From Sorex araneus (lineage: Eukaryota; Chordata; Mammalia; Eulipotyphla; Soricidae): a stretch of 64,000 bases of DNA. The notes below the pieces were generated by a model that was given only the letters and a program-made list of their open reading frames with translations, did not search any database and was not told where the DNA came from. Positions 10,630-23,149 of the stretch are shown in pieces (position 1 is the stretch's first letter; each line of letters opens with the position of its first letter). Made by a program: the position numbers and the translations under genes. Location: contig NC_073311.1 of NCBI RefSeq assembly GCF_027595985.1, positions 27,803,892 through 27,867,891 of the forward strand, written 5' to 3'.

Positions 10630-12720
10630 AGCTCATATAACATAAAGAGAATAGTTAGATGTTTTCCTACTTATTCATTATTCCTCTAAAACTTACACCA
10701 AAATTTTAAACCTATTCTGTTTTGGCTATTTTAAAAAAAAATAATAATCCTGGGAAAAGTTGAACACAAATATGCAACTGCTGAGATTCAGCACAGATTA
10801 TCTTAAACTGGCACCTTTGCATGGTGAATATTTTAGACAATAGTTTAGCAGAAACAGGAAGGTTACTTGGATCTTCCATGATACTTCTCTCCTGAAACAG
10901 GACATAAAACACTCAAGTGAGAAGACCATCCCATTCATATTTAAAAAAAAAACAAACTCAGTTCTGAAGACAAAGACTGAGAAGAATCCGAACAGATGAC
11001 CTTGCTAAATTTGTCCTAGTTTTGACACTTAACTCATATTAAATCTCCTATATTTCTCCATGACAATTCACATTTGATCAAAGTCAGATTTTAAAATACT
11101 TGTATGATTCTTTAGTTTCTGTCACATAACACCCACACCTGAACCTTAGTGATGGCATTAATGAGTTCTATATAGAGAGGCTTTTGGCAGGTTCTGCAAA
11201 TTAATAATGAGTCAATAAAAATGGGCAGAAAAAGGACAACAGCATGAATCAAAATCATTCTGAAAATTAATAATATAGATGCATGCAAATATCTTTACAT
11301 TTCCATATCGGGGAACGATTAACTTTGTGCTATCTTATGCTGGTTTAATTTTCGTGTGTGTAGTAATTGAAGACAGTCATGTAAGGGAAGAAAATCCTCA
11401 GACATTTCATAACCTTAGGGTAGCTATAGTACATAATTCCCTTAAGCAGAGAAAGGGGAAGGGAATGTGTAAAGAATGTGTACTGGAGACTTACTGGGGT
11501 TAAGTAAACTAAGCTCATAGTTCAGATTCCGGAAATAGATTATTATCAAAATGTAAATATTTAACAACTAGTATTTACCAGATAAAATGGTGAGAAAATA
11601 GCCAATCTCATTAAAAACTCTGGAGCTGATTTCCTAGTGTTACCTGTGCCTGGTAAATATCTCAAATTTCCTTATTGATTTCTACTTTGTAGAGAAACGT
11701 TTCATAACAATCAAGTGTAAGTATATTTACTAAAGGAACATTACCGCGCCTGAATATTTTGTTTAATAATAGCTGTAGTTATGTCAATTATTAGCATTAC
11801 TTACCCATTTGGCAGCTAAGTCCATAATTGGTTTTGCTCTCTTAGTGAAAGATATTTCCTAATAATGGTGATTTTAAGCTTGTGCCTGCCTGTAGCCACC
11901 TACTCTGCCCTGCCTAATGCATTCTGAGGTACAATGGCATGTTTGAATGGCACTCAGACTCGCTAAGAATTTTAATATGTAGTAGAATAGTTGACATCTC
12001 TGGTTTCCATTTCCTACACATATGCTATAGCTATAATAAGGTGTGACTTCCACTTGGGAGTTTCATATACGGTAATAAGATCTTCACATGCCACAGATAC
12101 ATTACTTAAAAAGCAACAACAAAATGATTTTTAGAACTGAGAACATACCAGAGCTTGTCATGCTAACTTTCTATAGGAGATACTTGTAAATACTCATAAC
12201 AGGAAAAGAGTAACCAGCCATAACTAAAGTAGGGTATTTCTACTTTCTTTCCCAACATTTTAAACACTTTAGTGTGCTCTGAATTTCACTGGCTTTGCCT
12301 CTCCTTGGAATCTGCTTCATACTTTATCCCCTCTTGGCTTTGTTTCATAGTCTAGCCTTACCAGATCCTTCCTACTATCCTATCACACTATAACAACCAT
12401 GCTCTGACCACATAGTCACCTCCACTATATTTTCTTCACAAAGTCAAACAGGAATCACAGTCATTCTATCTACCCAAGAACTGTCAATGAACTATCAAGG
12501 ACCATTTGATACCTTCCATCCTCACCTTCATGCACGGGCACCTTTCATAGGTTTACCAGAGTTCTCCGATCTGGAAAGGCCAGTATCTGTGACTGGAACA
12601 GATCTTACTTGGCCTCTTAGTAACTTTATATGCTGTGAACTTTCTCTCTTATAGGATACTATCTTTACCTTTCTAGGTACACTTCAGCCCTTTCAGGACT
12701 TCCTTCCTCTGCATATTCAA
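10630..12720. other. Intronic DNA, nothing firmly recognised
   Basis: 12240-12420 (CT-rich, CACTGGCTTTGCCTCTCC) may be an L2 relic; the rest shows nothing. Confidence 0.5.
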
Positions 12721-12724
12721 TAAA

Positions 12725-13075
12725 TGTAGGGGTCCAGTCAGGGTGGCCGAAATTCTCGAGAGAATGAATTTCTTCCTCTGAGAAGAACTTGCGATGGCCA
12801 ACTGCGTGTTGAAACCATGCTGTACAGAGGTTGCAGGTTGCAGAATCCAGACTTCAAGAAGTCTGGCACACTCTATTTATTTGTCTTAGCCTGCTGGTCT
12901 GAGACTGCGTTTGATGATAGACTAGATGGAAACAGGACACTGCCCTCACAACTGACCATCTGAGCCTAGACTTCAGCCTGCAAGAAAGCCCAATGAAACC
13001 ACAGTTGAGCCACAATTGGCTCACTGACTCATGACAAATCAAATTATTCTTTTCTACCCCCTTGTTTTAGCATAT
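12725..13075. repeat. Unclassified segment, possible old LTR or transposon
   Basis: GC-richer, apparently bounded block starting TGTAGGGGTCCAGTCAGG. No terminal repeat pair or coding motif is convincing; listed so that it is not overlooked. Confidence 0.25.
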
Positions 13076-13079
13076 TTTA

Positions 13080-15735
13080 TTATGCAGTAATGATAACCAA
13101 TGCAACCGGATACACAGGCTATTACCTGTGTATATATATGTGTATATATATATATATATATTATAGTACTTTATACATTCTTACAGGTAAACAACTTCAT
13201 CAATCAATGATACAGAATTATTTGACATCATTTCCTTATAAAATAATAACTTTTAGTTCCGTGATTGTTCCAGTTATTTATGTCTTGATGAAGTTATTAT
13301 TCAAGGAAACTATGTTAAATGTCGTTTCACTTAAAGTGGCAGTTTTCAACAACCTATCAATGACATTAGATGAGGACATATTGTTGTTTATAAATTGAAT
13401 TATTAGCCTTCGGGTTCTACACTCAGGTTCCTCCCACTCTTATTTTTCCATTTTTAGTTCATTTTTTTATTTGGACAAGACAAAGGTATATCAGACTTGA
13501 GCCACCAGCACTATTTCAGGTCCCATATATTTATTGCAGGTTCCATATATTTATTTATCCCATATATTTATTGGCCAAATGTATGTTACCCTTGGAAGTT
13601 AATGATGTTGGGGAAACTGGTTGGTCAAATGTAAAAATGAGAACTCAGATGCTATTCTCATACCATACACAAAATTCATTTAAAATAGATGGTATCAGAA
13701 TTGACTCTATAAAGCACAGTGAGAAAAATGTAGGCCAGTTCTTGCATCAAATCTAGAGGCATCTTCAGTGATTTAACATCATTGATCATGCAAATGAGAT
13801 TGCAACAAATTAAGAAGATCTGCACTGCAAAAAAAAAAAAAAAAATTGACCAGGATCTAAAGATACCTCACAGACAGGGAAGAACATATTTACACACCAC
13901 TCTTTTGATAACAGTTCACCTCTCTTCTAATGAAGTTTCAATATTTAATATAAAAGAAATATTTGTAAATATAAACAAATAAAAAATAGAAGAGATGAAG
14001 TTAAGGAAAATTTTTTTTAGCTAGCTGGGGTGGCAATAAATCTTGTTTATGAAAAAGATACTTTGTTGGAATATAATCAAGTCAATTTAATTACATATTG
14101 CTATGAGTCTTTACATATATTGATAATACTTGTACTTGTAATGTTATGTCTCCCTAAAACTAAAATACTAATTGAGTGACCTATTACACCACAAAAATTT
14201 TTTAACTCCTGATGTTAATGATATATCTACACTCCAAATCTAGATTTCATAAACTTTCTTTTCATTTCAATATGCACTCAAATATTTTTTTATAAAATAA
14301 TAAGCCAAATGAATGTAGTCTTTAAATGAAATAAATTTGAATCCAATGATAACCACTTTTGCAAGTAATTTGAACCAAAGATAATGATTAAAGTATCACT
14401 AAAAGGATGGCAGCTGAATTCTTTATAGAGATTGAGTGGGTTTAACACAGGCTTAGTCAGCTCTGATGGGGAACCTGTATACTCTACCTTCAAAGTTTCA
14501 TTCCAGGTGCAGTGTGTTCCATATTAATCAGTCCCAGAGGTTGTCAAAAAAGGTGAGAGTAGGTTGGATGAAAGGCTTCTTTCACAGTTCTATCTCAGGT
14601 GCAATGTATCCAAACACCAGGTGTTGTTTGAAGGTGGAATATTTGGAAACATTTAAATAACATCTTGATTTTTTTCCTTTCCTCTTATCTGGCCCCTTTC
14701 AAAAATTATTTCTGTCAATCTTCCTCTTTATTATGATTGATATATAATTACAGTACCAATTATGCAGACCCCAAATGGCCGTTATCAAAAATACCATGGG
14801 AACATCCTAATACTTTCAATTTTGAATTTCTATAAATTCTGACTTCATAGAGAATCACAAATGTGTCTTCCTTTATATATGTGATTTCAAATTCTCCCTT
14901 AAATGTTCCACTCAGTTTCTTCCTCTACTTACTTCAATGTTTCACATACATTTACTACAGACTAGTCTTCATGGTATATAAAAGTTATGTAATATTCTTG
15001 CTCATAGTCCATTAATTCCTCCTACTCTCCCCCAAACAAAGGATAAATAAAATCGGCTTAGCCTTTCACAAACTACATTGTTGCCATCATGACAAATATT
15101 TTGCTCATTCTCTTGTTTCTTCTACATCTGCAATGTTTCTTTTTTCTCACAAGTGTTTTTAAGTCATGTTTCTCCTTTTAGGACTGAGTTCAATGACTGT
15201 GCTATAAAATTCAGTACCTGCTCTCTCTTCACCTAATGTAACACCCTCCTATATCTTTTGTCCTGAGTTGATTACAACAATATACTACAGAACACTTTTA
15301 CTTTGTTTAATAAGCATTTGTAACTTAACAAGGCCATGGCAAAAACATAAACTTACCACAAACTTTTAATCTCCAGTTATTCAGTATTTCTTCTACAAAT
15401 GTCTCCATTTCTACAGTTGGAACCACTATTTGCATTTACTAGGTCCTAAAGCTTTAAAAACTTTCTTTATTTGGTTTCTTCTTCTGCTGAACATTAGAAA
15501 ACCAATTAAGTTCTAGTTCCAACATGCATTCCTTTTGTCACTTCACATTTTTTATTATGACAAATTTTGGCTTGGCTTTCAAAATGAATGTTCTGCTTCT
15601 ACTCAGTACTATTTCAACTACTTCTTCGTATCATAGCTAGGTAACATAATATCAAAAATACATAAATAAAATTATGTAATTCCCCTGCTTGATGATCTTA
15701 TGAGGGGTTCCCTTAGATTTAAAGAACAATGAAGA
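13080..15735. other. AT-rich intronic DNA with a short TA tract
   Basis: A TATATA tract at 13132-13162 and an A-run at 13830; otherwise no recognised element. Confidence 0.55.
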
Positions 15736-15743
15736 TCTGTGCC

Positions 15744-15916
15744 TGAAGAGATAGGACAAGAGAAAAAGTCACGTGCCTTGCATACAATCTGCCTGAGTTC
15801 AATCGCAAGCACCACATATAGTGTCCTGAGTATAATTAGGAGTGATTCCTGACCATAGTGCCAGAAGTAAGTACTGAGTACAGCTACATGTTGCTCATGA
15901 CTCAAAAATAAAGCAA
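15744..15916 (+). mobile_element. SINE type A, old
   Basis: CACGTGCCTTGCATACAATC, GAGTTCAATCGCAAGC, AGGAGTGATTCCTGACC and GACTCAAAAATAAAGC tail. Confidence 0.7.
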
Positions 15917-15919
15917 TAA

Positions 15920-17255
15920 TAATCTTATAATTCACAATATCTGACATTTCTTAACTATTTACTGTATATGCAACTGTTTCATTGAGTGCCCAATGGTACA
16001 AAACTCTATTCAGACAAAGCTGAAGTTATTATATAGCCTTCTCAGGGGAACCTCCATCATGTTTTAATAGAATCTCTCAAAGCATATAGGTAAATGCAAG
16101 GTCTTACATGCACAACTCAAACTAGCTATCCTCTGCTTCATCTTTAAAGTATTTAGAGAGCTGTGTTCTTCCTCATTAAAAGTTCTGCTAGTAGTTCCTA
16201 AATTCCTTAACCATAACTTAAGGGAATTTCAATGAGTTTGAAAGATGTCATAGTAAATGAGTAACATTAAAGTACCAAAATATGTTAATGGTGACTATAA
16301 CACATATTAATCTTTGGTTGAGAACAATAAGCATACATTGTACAGCATAACAATACGCCTCAGACATTTCAACTGCTATTAATTATCCACTAAGTTAATG
16401 AGCATGAAGTTGAAGTACAGCTACTGTCTGTACTAATTAAGTCAAAATTTAAAAGTCACAAATAGAATAATTCACTTCTATGAGCAGAAAAATATGTTGT
16501 TACGGTTTCTATAGTAAACTATTGTAGACTTAAAATATCAAGTGTTAATACATAAACACATACTTATTTTTCTACTATAAAATACTGCTTTCAATCAAGC
16601 CATTCAAGATTATGGATTCTTGCCATAGTCCTGCATGATTCCTGATTCTTTTATTTGGTTACCCTGAGTCAGTATAAGGTTTTGTGTGATTCAGCCCCTT
16701 CCTACATCTTTCTGTATATCTTATTGTATTCTCTGCTCTTGTCCAAGCCTGTCACCTAACTGTGGGAGTTTAATAAACACTATGTCAATACAATGATGCT
16801 TCTCTTGTTTTTCTTTAACTCCATTTACTCCACTCATACACTTGTATTTGGAGGCCATCAAAAATATTTTTTAAGAACCTACTCACTGAAAAATTACCTT
16901 CTTACATCCCCATAGATTATGCTCTCATATCTGTTTTATTATAGTTTTATTTATCATATACAAGATAGTTCTCATGAAAGAATAATTTTTTAATGTACTT
17001 GCATGACATATGTGAATACAGACATTTTTTTCTCAGGGAATTCAATCTCTAGGAGTAAGATCATGTATATGAATATCTAATACAGTAAAAAATACAGAGT
17101 TTACAAGTACTGGTGAAATAAGCTTAAAGGATATTCATAACATCCATAGCCTGTATTACTATATGTAGAGATGTGTTTAACGAATTATAAACATTCAGCA
17201 ATATTTAGACCTTATATCTTAAACAAATAGTAATATTTCATAAATATAAATAAGT
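15920..17255. other. AT-rich intronic DNA, nothing firmly recognised
   Basis: 16680-16770 (CAAGCCTGTCACCTAACTGT) may be a decayed old repeat. Confidence 0.5.
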
Positions 17256-17268
17256 ACATCTGACATTA

Positions 17269-17484
17269 CTGTTTTTGGCATATCAAATACACCACAGGTA
17301 GCTTGCCAGCCTCTCTGCCCTGTGGGTGGGATACTCTCGGTAGCTTGTCAGACTCTCTGAGAGGGGCGGAGGAATTGAACCCAAGTCAGCTGCATGCAAA
17401 GCAAACACCCTACCTGCTGTGCTATCGCTTAGATATTACTGGTGCCCGCTCGAGCAAATAGATGAACAATATGATGACAGTGCT
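17269..17484 (+). mobile_element. SINE type B with inverted 5' part
   Basis: 17269-17430 is the SINE head and body in reverse (TGGCATATCAAATACACC ... CTGTGCTATCGC). 17431-17484 is the RTE tail forward (ATTACTGGTGCCCGCTCGAG, ATGATGACAGTGCTAC). Flanks ACATCTGACATTA (17256-17268) and ACATTTGACATTA (17485-17497) are a 13-bp duplication with one mismatch, so this is one insertion with a flipped 5' segment. About 15 bases are lost at the junction. Confidence 0.85.
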
Positions 17485-17742
17485 ACATTTGACATTAATC
17501 ACACATACAAAGGGTTAATTTTTCTTGGAATCTTTTTGAGAGTGTATCATGATTTATGAAAAACAAAATTATAAAAAACAAAATTATAAAAATTCAAATA
17601 GTTTTACATGTTTATCTTGTGAAATTAATCAAGCTGTACAAATGAAAAAAATTATTGACACTTGAGGATAAAGGAATGGTAAGAAATTGAGCATGAATGG
17701 GAGATGAACTGGTTCAAAATCTCCTTATAATACTAAGATGAC

Positions 17743-17990
17743 TGTCACTGTCACTGTCATCCTGTTGCTCACTGATTTGCTCGAGCGGGCACCAGTAATG
17801 TCTCCATTGTGAGACTTGCTGTTACTGTTTTTGGTATATCAAATATGTCACAGGTAGCTTGCCAGGCTCTACCGTGCGGGCAAGAAACTCTCGGTAGCTT
17901 GCCGGGCTCTCCCAGAGGGGCGGAGGAATCGAACCCAGGTTGGTTGTGTGCAAGGCAAACACCCTACCTGCTGCGCTATTGCTCCAGCCC
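17743..17990 (-). mobile_element. SINE type B, full length
   Basis: Reverse copy with tail TGTCACTGTCACTGTCATCC, GCTCGAGCGGGCACCAGTAA, and head GCGCTATTGCTCCAGCCC. Flanks ACTAAGATGAC (17732) and ACTAAAATGAC (17991) are the target duplication. Confidence 0.92.
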
Positions 17991-18027
17991 ACTAAAATGA
18001 CTAAAATAATTAAATTAAGTCTTTTTC

Positions 18028-18198
18028 TTTTCAGTTTTTGGCCACTCCCAGTGATGTGTAAAGCCTACAGCTTGGTGCCAACGTGTCAGTCCTAGAAGTC
18101 CTCTGGGAACCATGAAGTTCAGGCAAAACCAGAGATAATCCAAGATTCCCTGCCTGCAAAGCCTTCTTTCTTGTCTATTGTGCTATCTTTCTAGTTCT
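18028..18198 (-). mobile_element. SINE type A, old
   Basis: Reverse diverged copy: TTTTTGGCCACTCCCAGTGA, GCCTGCAAAGCCTTC, TTGTGCTATCTTTCTAG. Confidence 0.65.
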
Positions 18199-18549
18199 GC
18201 ATGCTTTATTTTGTCAAAACTATATGAAAATTATTAGGAGATATGTAAATTATTCTATGTTATACATGAAAAATTACAATTAGTCTCATAATTTGACTCA
18301 AACATGGCATAAGATTAAACTAGAAACTGTCAGAATTCAAATATTTTCAAAGATACAAGGATATTTTTTGTTTTTACAACACTGTACTCATATTCTATAA
18401 TTTGCAATCTACCTCCTTGTATCTAGGTAGGAGGAAAAAATAGTGGTGAAATGAAGTTGACTTCGAAACCCAAATAATAAACCATGTTAAAGTATTAAAA
18501 ACTTATATACACTTCAGCATTCTGCATCTATTAGATTTGAATAAGTAGA

Positions 18550-18740
18550 AAGCATTTTTTGAACATTTATAATATCCTAGCATTGTGCTTTTCTATAAAA
18601 CCACATCTAGTTAAAATAGTTCATAATTTAACATTAACTCTATTTTAGAGATGAGAATATGTATCCCAAAGTACTAGGCCATGAAGAGTAACGGTTTGGA
18701 GCATGGCTTTCTGCCACTTATTAACTATTGCAGTGTCCTA
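18550..18740 (+). repeat. Probable MIR relic
   Basis: Weak MIR-like order: ATATCCTAGCATTGTGC, TATTTTAGAGATGAGAA, GGTTTGGAGCATGGC. Confidence 0.35.
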
Positions 18741-18744
18741 TGAC

Positions 18745-19300
18745 ACAGCTCCTTTATACTAGCATACAAAAATAATGGTATATTCTTCAGATCATGAAGC
18801 AAATCACTTACAGCAGTATTTCTACTTAGTATCATAAGACATGTTTTTAAAAGTAATGTAATGCAAAAGGACTGTCTCTTTGGATGACTTCCAAAGTCTC
18901 AGAATGTCCTTATAATTTTTAAAAATTAATAATAATTTCGTGTTTTTCATATAAAGATCAGTTCCCATTCTTCTGTTGTTAAAAAAATTGGTTATTGCAT
19001 ACTATTGTCATTGCTGTTGTCATACTGGAAATTATTCATTCGTGTTATACAATTAATAATGTCTAAAAGTTCATATGGTAAAGAATCAAAAATTCTAAAT
19101 GATATTTTTCTGCATACTTCTGATAGTTTCCCTGTGTTTCATAAACTGTAACAGAATTGCAATTAAGCAAAAAAATATATTTATGTTCAAAAAGCAAGCA
19201 AGTATTTGCCAATAACACTTTCCTCTTACCTAAAAAAAAAGGAGGACATGCTCCATATCTAGTTATCTATTTGTGGGGTTTATTGAAGCCATCCAACATT
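18745..19300. other. AT-rich intronic DNA, nothing recognised
   Basis: No supported feature. Confidence 0.6.
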
Positions 19301-19329
19301 ATTTGCCAAATCTCTCATATATATATGTT

Positions 19330-19357
19330 TCTGGTATATCTAATATGCCACAGGTAG
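19330..19357 (-). mobile_element. Tiny SINE type B fragment between inverted repeats
   Basis: Twenty-eight bases, including GGTATATCTAATATGCCACA, are SINE B body only, lacking head and tail. They sit in the loop of an inverted repeat (19302-19320 and 19372-19390). Confidence 0.7.
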
Positions 19358-19394
19358 CATCTCTCATATACATATGAAAGATTTGGCAAATATA

Positions 19395-20265
19395 TATGTT
19401 TATATTTATATTTGGCAAATATATACATAGTTGTGTTCAAAGGACAAGAAAGGAAGAACATCCTTACTGAAGAAAGAGGTGTCCTGCTTCTTTGTTTTCC
19501 CTTTGAAGCCCAATTGAGAAAAAAAAAAGCATGAAGTACATGGTAAACAGACACTATTTGAAAGCAAGAAATGTTTGAGTCCAGGAATAGAGATGATAAT
19601 AGGTCACTTGGTTTTGTGGATTTGTTCAATAAACTACCTATGCACGTATTTAACACAAAATACTCTACACACTAATGCAAATATTGTATGGGCTTGGATA
19701 TATTTGAAGAATGTATGTTGCACCAATTTATTTAATAACAAATATTTATTGAGTACCAACTTGCTGATTATCTAGGAACAAAGAAGATCAGTACTGCTTT
19801 TATAGTGCTTAAGTCTAGTAAGAATTTTTATAGATATATTACCTTATCTATTAAAACAGAATATTCTAACTTGATGGCATAAACCTTGGAGGATGATTTT
19901 GTTGCTTTTCAGCATATTTAATATCCATTGATTATTTGCATTCTTGAAATATGATACTTCTTACTGTTTGAGTTAATAAAGTCTTGGTAATATGTTACTC
20001 TAAAAATATAAAATACATTTTTCTTATTTATATTAGTGATTGTTTTAAACTATGATGACCAGATATGAAAATTTAGGACAGGCTCCACATGGGTGGAATC
20101 ACAATTTAGTAAAAGAAAAGTAAATGATTGACTTTTAAGAACTCAATGTTGTGTGTGTAATGTGTATTGTGCCAAAAAGTTGTCATTAAAAATTCCTTAA
20201 TACATTAAAATGTATTAGAACACAGAAGTGTGTTGAGCTTTTTACTTCCATATACAAAGTATAAG
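19395..20265. other. AT-rich intronic DNA, nothing recognised
   Basis: TTTATTGAGTACCAACTTGC near 19745 hints at an old mammalian repeat; too short to call. Confidence 0.5.
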
Positions 20266-20268
20266 TAA

Positions 20269-20336
20269 CTTATTGACTAACTTTAGGAAGCAAACACTGT
20301 AACACTTATTGACTAACTTTAGGAAGCAGACACTAT
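20269..20336. repeat. Tandem duplication, 36-base period
   Basis: CTTATTGACTAACTTTAGGA occurs at 20269 and 20305 with near-identical continuation; a two-copy local duplication. Confidence 0.9.
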
Positions 20337-20439
20337 AGAGATAAGATAGATGCTTTGTCAAGGACTGCTTTGAACAAATACATTATCAGTGGAATGTGTT
20401 AGCTCTACCAGGCATATATTCAAAACATGTGTATTTTGT

Positions 20440-20829
20440 TTTCTTTTTTTTTAATTAAATCACCATGAGATATACAGCTACAAATTTTTCATTACTGGGG
20501 TTCAGTCATACAATACCTGTCCATTCAGCAGTGGACATTTTTTACCACCAATGTCCCCAGTTTTCCTCCTTAACCCTCCAACCTCCAGCCTTCCTCTACA
20601 GCAGGCACTCTTCCTCCTTCTCTCTCTTTCTTTCTCTCTCTCTCTCCCTCTCTATCTTTCCATCTCTTTCTTTCTCTCTCTTTCTCTCTTTCTTTGGGCA
20701 TATTGTTTTGCAGTACAGGTACTGAAAGGTTATCATTTATGTCATTTACCTACTTTCAGCATTCAATTATTGTCCAGAGTGATCATTTCCAACTATCATT
20801 GTCATAGTGGTCCCTTCTCTATATATTCC
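20440..20829 (-). mobile_element. L1-like LINE 3' fragment
   Basis: Reverse copy: T-run and TTAATTAAATCACCATGAGA at the left correspond to the TCATGGTGATTCAAT-type end. ACCACCAATGTCCCCAG and the later CATTTACCTACTTTCAGC region match the fragments at 38545 and 46321. A CT-rich tract at 20611-20697 has expanded inside it. Confidence 0.65.
20611..20697. repeat. CT-rich simple repeat
   Basis: Pyrimidine tract of CTTT/CTCT units inside a LINE fragment; source of the spurious Ser/Leu-rich frames here. Confidence 0.9.
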
Positions 20830-20882
20830 ATTTCTAAAATAAAAGTAGTTCTATATATTTTTGAATTATTTATAATATTTTT

Positions 20883-21051
20883 GGGGTTTTTTTTGGGTCA
20901 CACCCGGCTATGCACAGGGGTTACTCCTGGCTCTTCACTCAGGAATTACCCCTGGCGGTGCTCAGGGGACCATATGGGACGCTGGGATTAGAACCCGGGT
21001 CGGCCGCGTGCAAGGCAAATGCCCTACCCGCTGTGCTATCGCTCCAGCCCC
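20883..21051 (-). mobile_element. SINE type A, young
   Basis: Reverse copy close to consensus (GGGTCACACCCGGCTATGCA, CCCGGGTCGGCCGCGTGCAA, GCTATCGCTCCAGCCCC) with intact CpGs. A perfect 16-bp target duplication TATTTATAATATTTTT lies at 20867-20882 and 21052-21067. Confidence 0.95.
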
Positions 21052-21067
21052 TATTTATAATATTTTT

Positions 21068-21300
21068 ATCAGTTTATCACTGTCATTGTATCACTGTCAT
21101 CTCATTGTTCATTGATTTGCTCAAGCAAGCGCCAGTATTGTTTCCATTCATCCCAGCCCTGATATTTTAGCAGCCTCTCTTTACTCATCTTTCCCAACGA
21201 TTGGAGGCTCTTTCAGGGTCATGGGAATGAGACCTGTTGTTGTTACTGTATTTGGCATATCGAATATGCCACGGGGAGCTTGCCAGGCTCTTCTGTGACT
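21068..21300 (-). mobile_element. SINE type B variant with extra central segment
   Basis: RTE tail at left (CATTGTTCATTGATTTGCTC), then CAGCCTCTCTTTACTC and GGAGGCTCTTTCAGGGTCAT, then SINE body TGGCATATCGAATATGCCAC. The central segment also occurs at 54024-54196 and in part at 4130-4165. Confidence 0.8.
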
Positions 21301-21304
21301 TTGA

Positions 21305-22256
21305 ATAAATGAAAAAAAAATGAAATTGCAGAATACTATATAACTGACTTACGAAGTTCACATGGGGGTCTGGTGCTGCCAGCAGGTCAACCAGTATTTG
21401 CAGGGCAAGCACATCAGCAGCCTGATGGTGCCTCCAGGCTTCCTGATACCCCCAAACTGCCACTGTACCTCTGGCCAGACCCCAGCAACTCAGGACCAAG
21501 TTTCCCAAGAAATTAAATGGCAAAAAGTTAGGTGTATGAGAATAACACCCACAAACTACCTCCAGCTTAGCTATGTAAGCTTATTTATCGACCTTGCTTC
21601 AGAAACTCATAAATAAATGTCAAAAGAGATCAAAAGCCTCAGTTAACCATACAAGACTGAAAAGACAAGGGTAAATTGAAGAGGGGCAGGTCAATCGGGG
21701 GCAGGTCAGACCTGTGCACGTCCAAGCAAAGGCCCTGGCAGCCACTTGCTTCCACAGTCCAAAATCACCACAATGCCCTAGCTGAACTACACCATTTCAG
21801 GACGGACCTCACCGAGATATAACTTGTTGAAAACTCAGACATGCAGGTTTTGTGACTGTAGTCTCAAGGCTTTCTTGGGGTTGGGATGGGCTACCTCCCC
21901 CCACCTCTCTGCACTTAACGGAAGCCTCAACAGTCACATCCACACCCCAAAGCTGCCACCCAGTTAAAAAAGCCACTCCAGCCTTACCTTCCCAATAAAA
22001 ATACTGAACACACTGAACAAACATGATGACCTCTAAGTACCTGCATTACAAACTATGATGCGCAAGGGGGAAGGGGGGGAATACCTGCCATAGAGACTGG
22101 GTGGGGGGGCGGGGGGTTGGGAGGAAAATGGGAGACATTGGTGGAGGGAAAGGTACACTGGTGGAGGAATGAGTAATTGTTTCACTGACACCCAATCACA
22201 AACAGCTTTGCTATGGAATGGTCTAACTCATGAATATTCAATAAAAATTTTTTTTA
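21305..22256 (+). mobile_element. LINE-like 3' end, long fragment
   Basis: GC-richer 950-base segment whose last part (22060-22250) has a G-rich tract, ACTGGTGGAGG motifs and the ending ATGAATATTCAATAAAAATT, related to the other LINE-like 3' ends here. The upstream 700 bases look like 3' untranslated LINE sequence; I recognise no reverse transcriptase motif on either strand. Confidence 0.5.
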
Positions 22257-22259
22257 AAA

Positions 22260-23020
22260 AAAGTAATGTGGAGTTCATGCCAGTTTCAGTCAGCTTAATC
22301 AGTGGCTGAATAAACAGCAATTTCATGAGTGTAATTCTGAGCTTTAAAAGTATGTAGTCCATTTACTATCAGTTTATATGGAACTATATATCTTTGAAAT
22401 ACTACAAAAATTTTCTAAGGTATCAGCCAACTGTTAAAGATGTTGATACACAAGTGAATCAGCTATAAACATAATTTTCTCCAAAATCCATGTAAGAATA
22501 CTTCTCCTTGTACTATTTCATGAGTTGCTAGAATATATATTATATCTTATATATTATATTTTTAATTAGATTATATTTATTTGAGCAACAATTCAAGATT
22601 TTACATAGAGGCCAATTTCACCATTGTCATAGATCATTGCATATGTTTTAGCCAGAGTTAAAACATTCTGGTCCTTATTCTCCATGAGCTATCTGCTACC
22701 AACTTATAAATACTTAAGTTATCAAGTATCATCAGAGAAAATCTCTTTAAGGAATTCTTTGCAACTAAGAAGATATACACACTCAAATATCTTACATCTC
22801 TCAGGAGAATTTGAATATTTATTGAAATTTTGAACAGAGTACAAGACAAATATTCACTTGATAGAACGCATAAATTATCATGCACCCATTTATAAGGAAT
22901 ACACTTTCATTTAACTAGCAACTTTTACCCTAACATCCATACTTAATTTTTTCCTACTGAAGACCCATTCCTGGCACACAAATGAATAACATAAAGCACA
23001 TTGCTTTAGTCAAATTGGCC
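22260..23020. other. AT-rich intronic DNA, nothing recognised
   Basis: No supported feature. Confidence 0.6.
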
Positions 23021-23023
23021 AGG

Positions 23024-23147
23024 GGCCAGGGAGATATTTCAGGTGTTAGGGTGCTTGCCTTACATGAGGCCAACCTGTTTAGATCACCAACACCGTTTAT
23101 GGTCCCCTGAGCATCCCTGACTAGGACTCCAAAACCCTTAATAAATA
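23024..23147 (+). mobile_element. SINE type A, old
   Basis: GGGGCCAGGGAGATATTTCA head, TTGCCTTACATGAGGCCAAC, ATGGTCCCCTGAGCATCCCT. Confidence 0.7.
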
Positions 23148-23149
23148 TG

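Noticed and set aside
20465..20991. Ser/Leu-rich frames
   Set aside because: Pyrimidine-rich simple repeat within a reverse LINE fragment.
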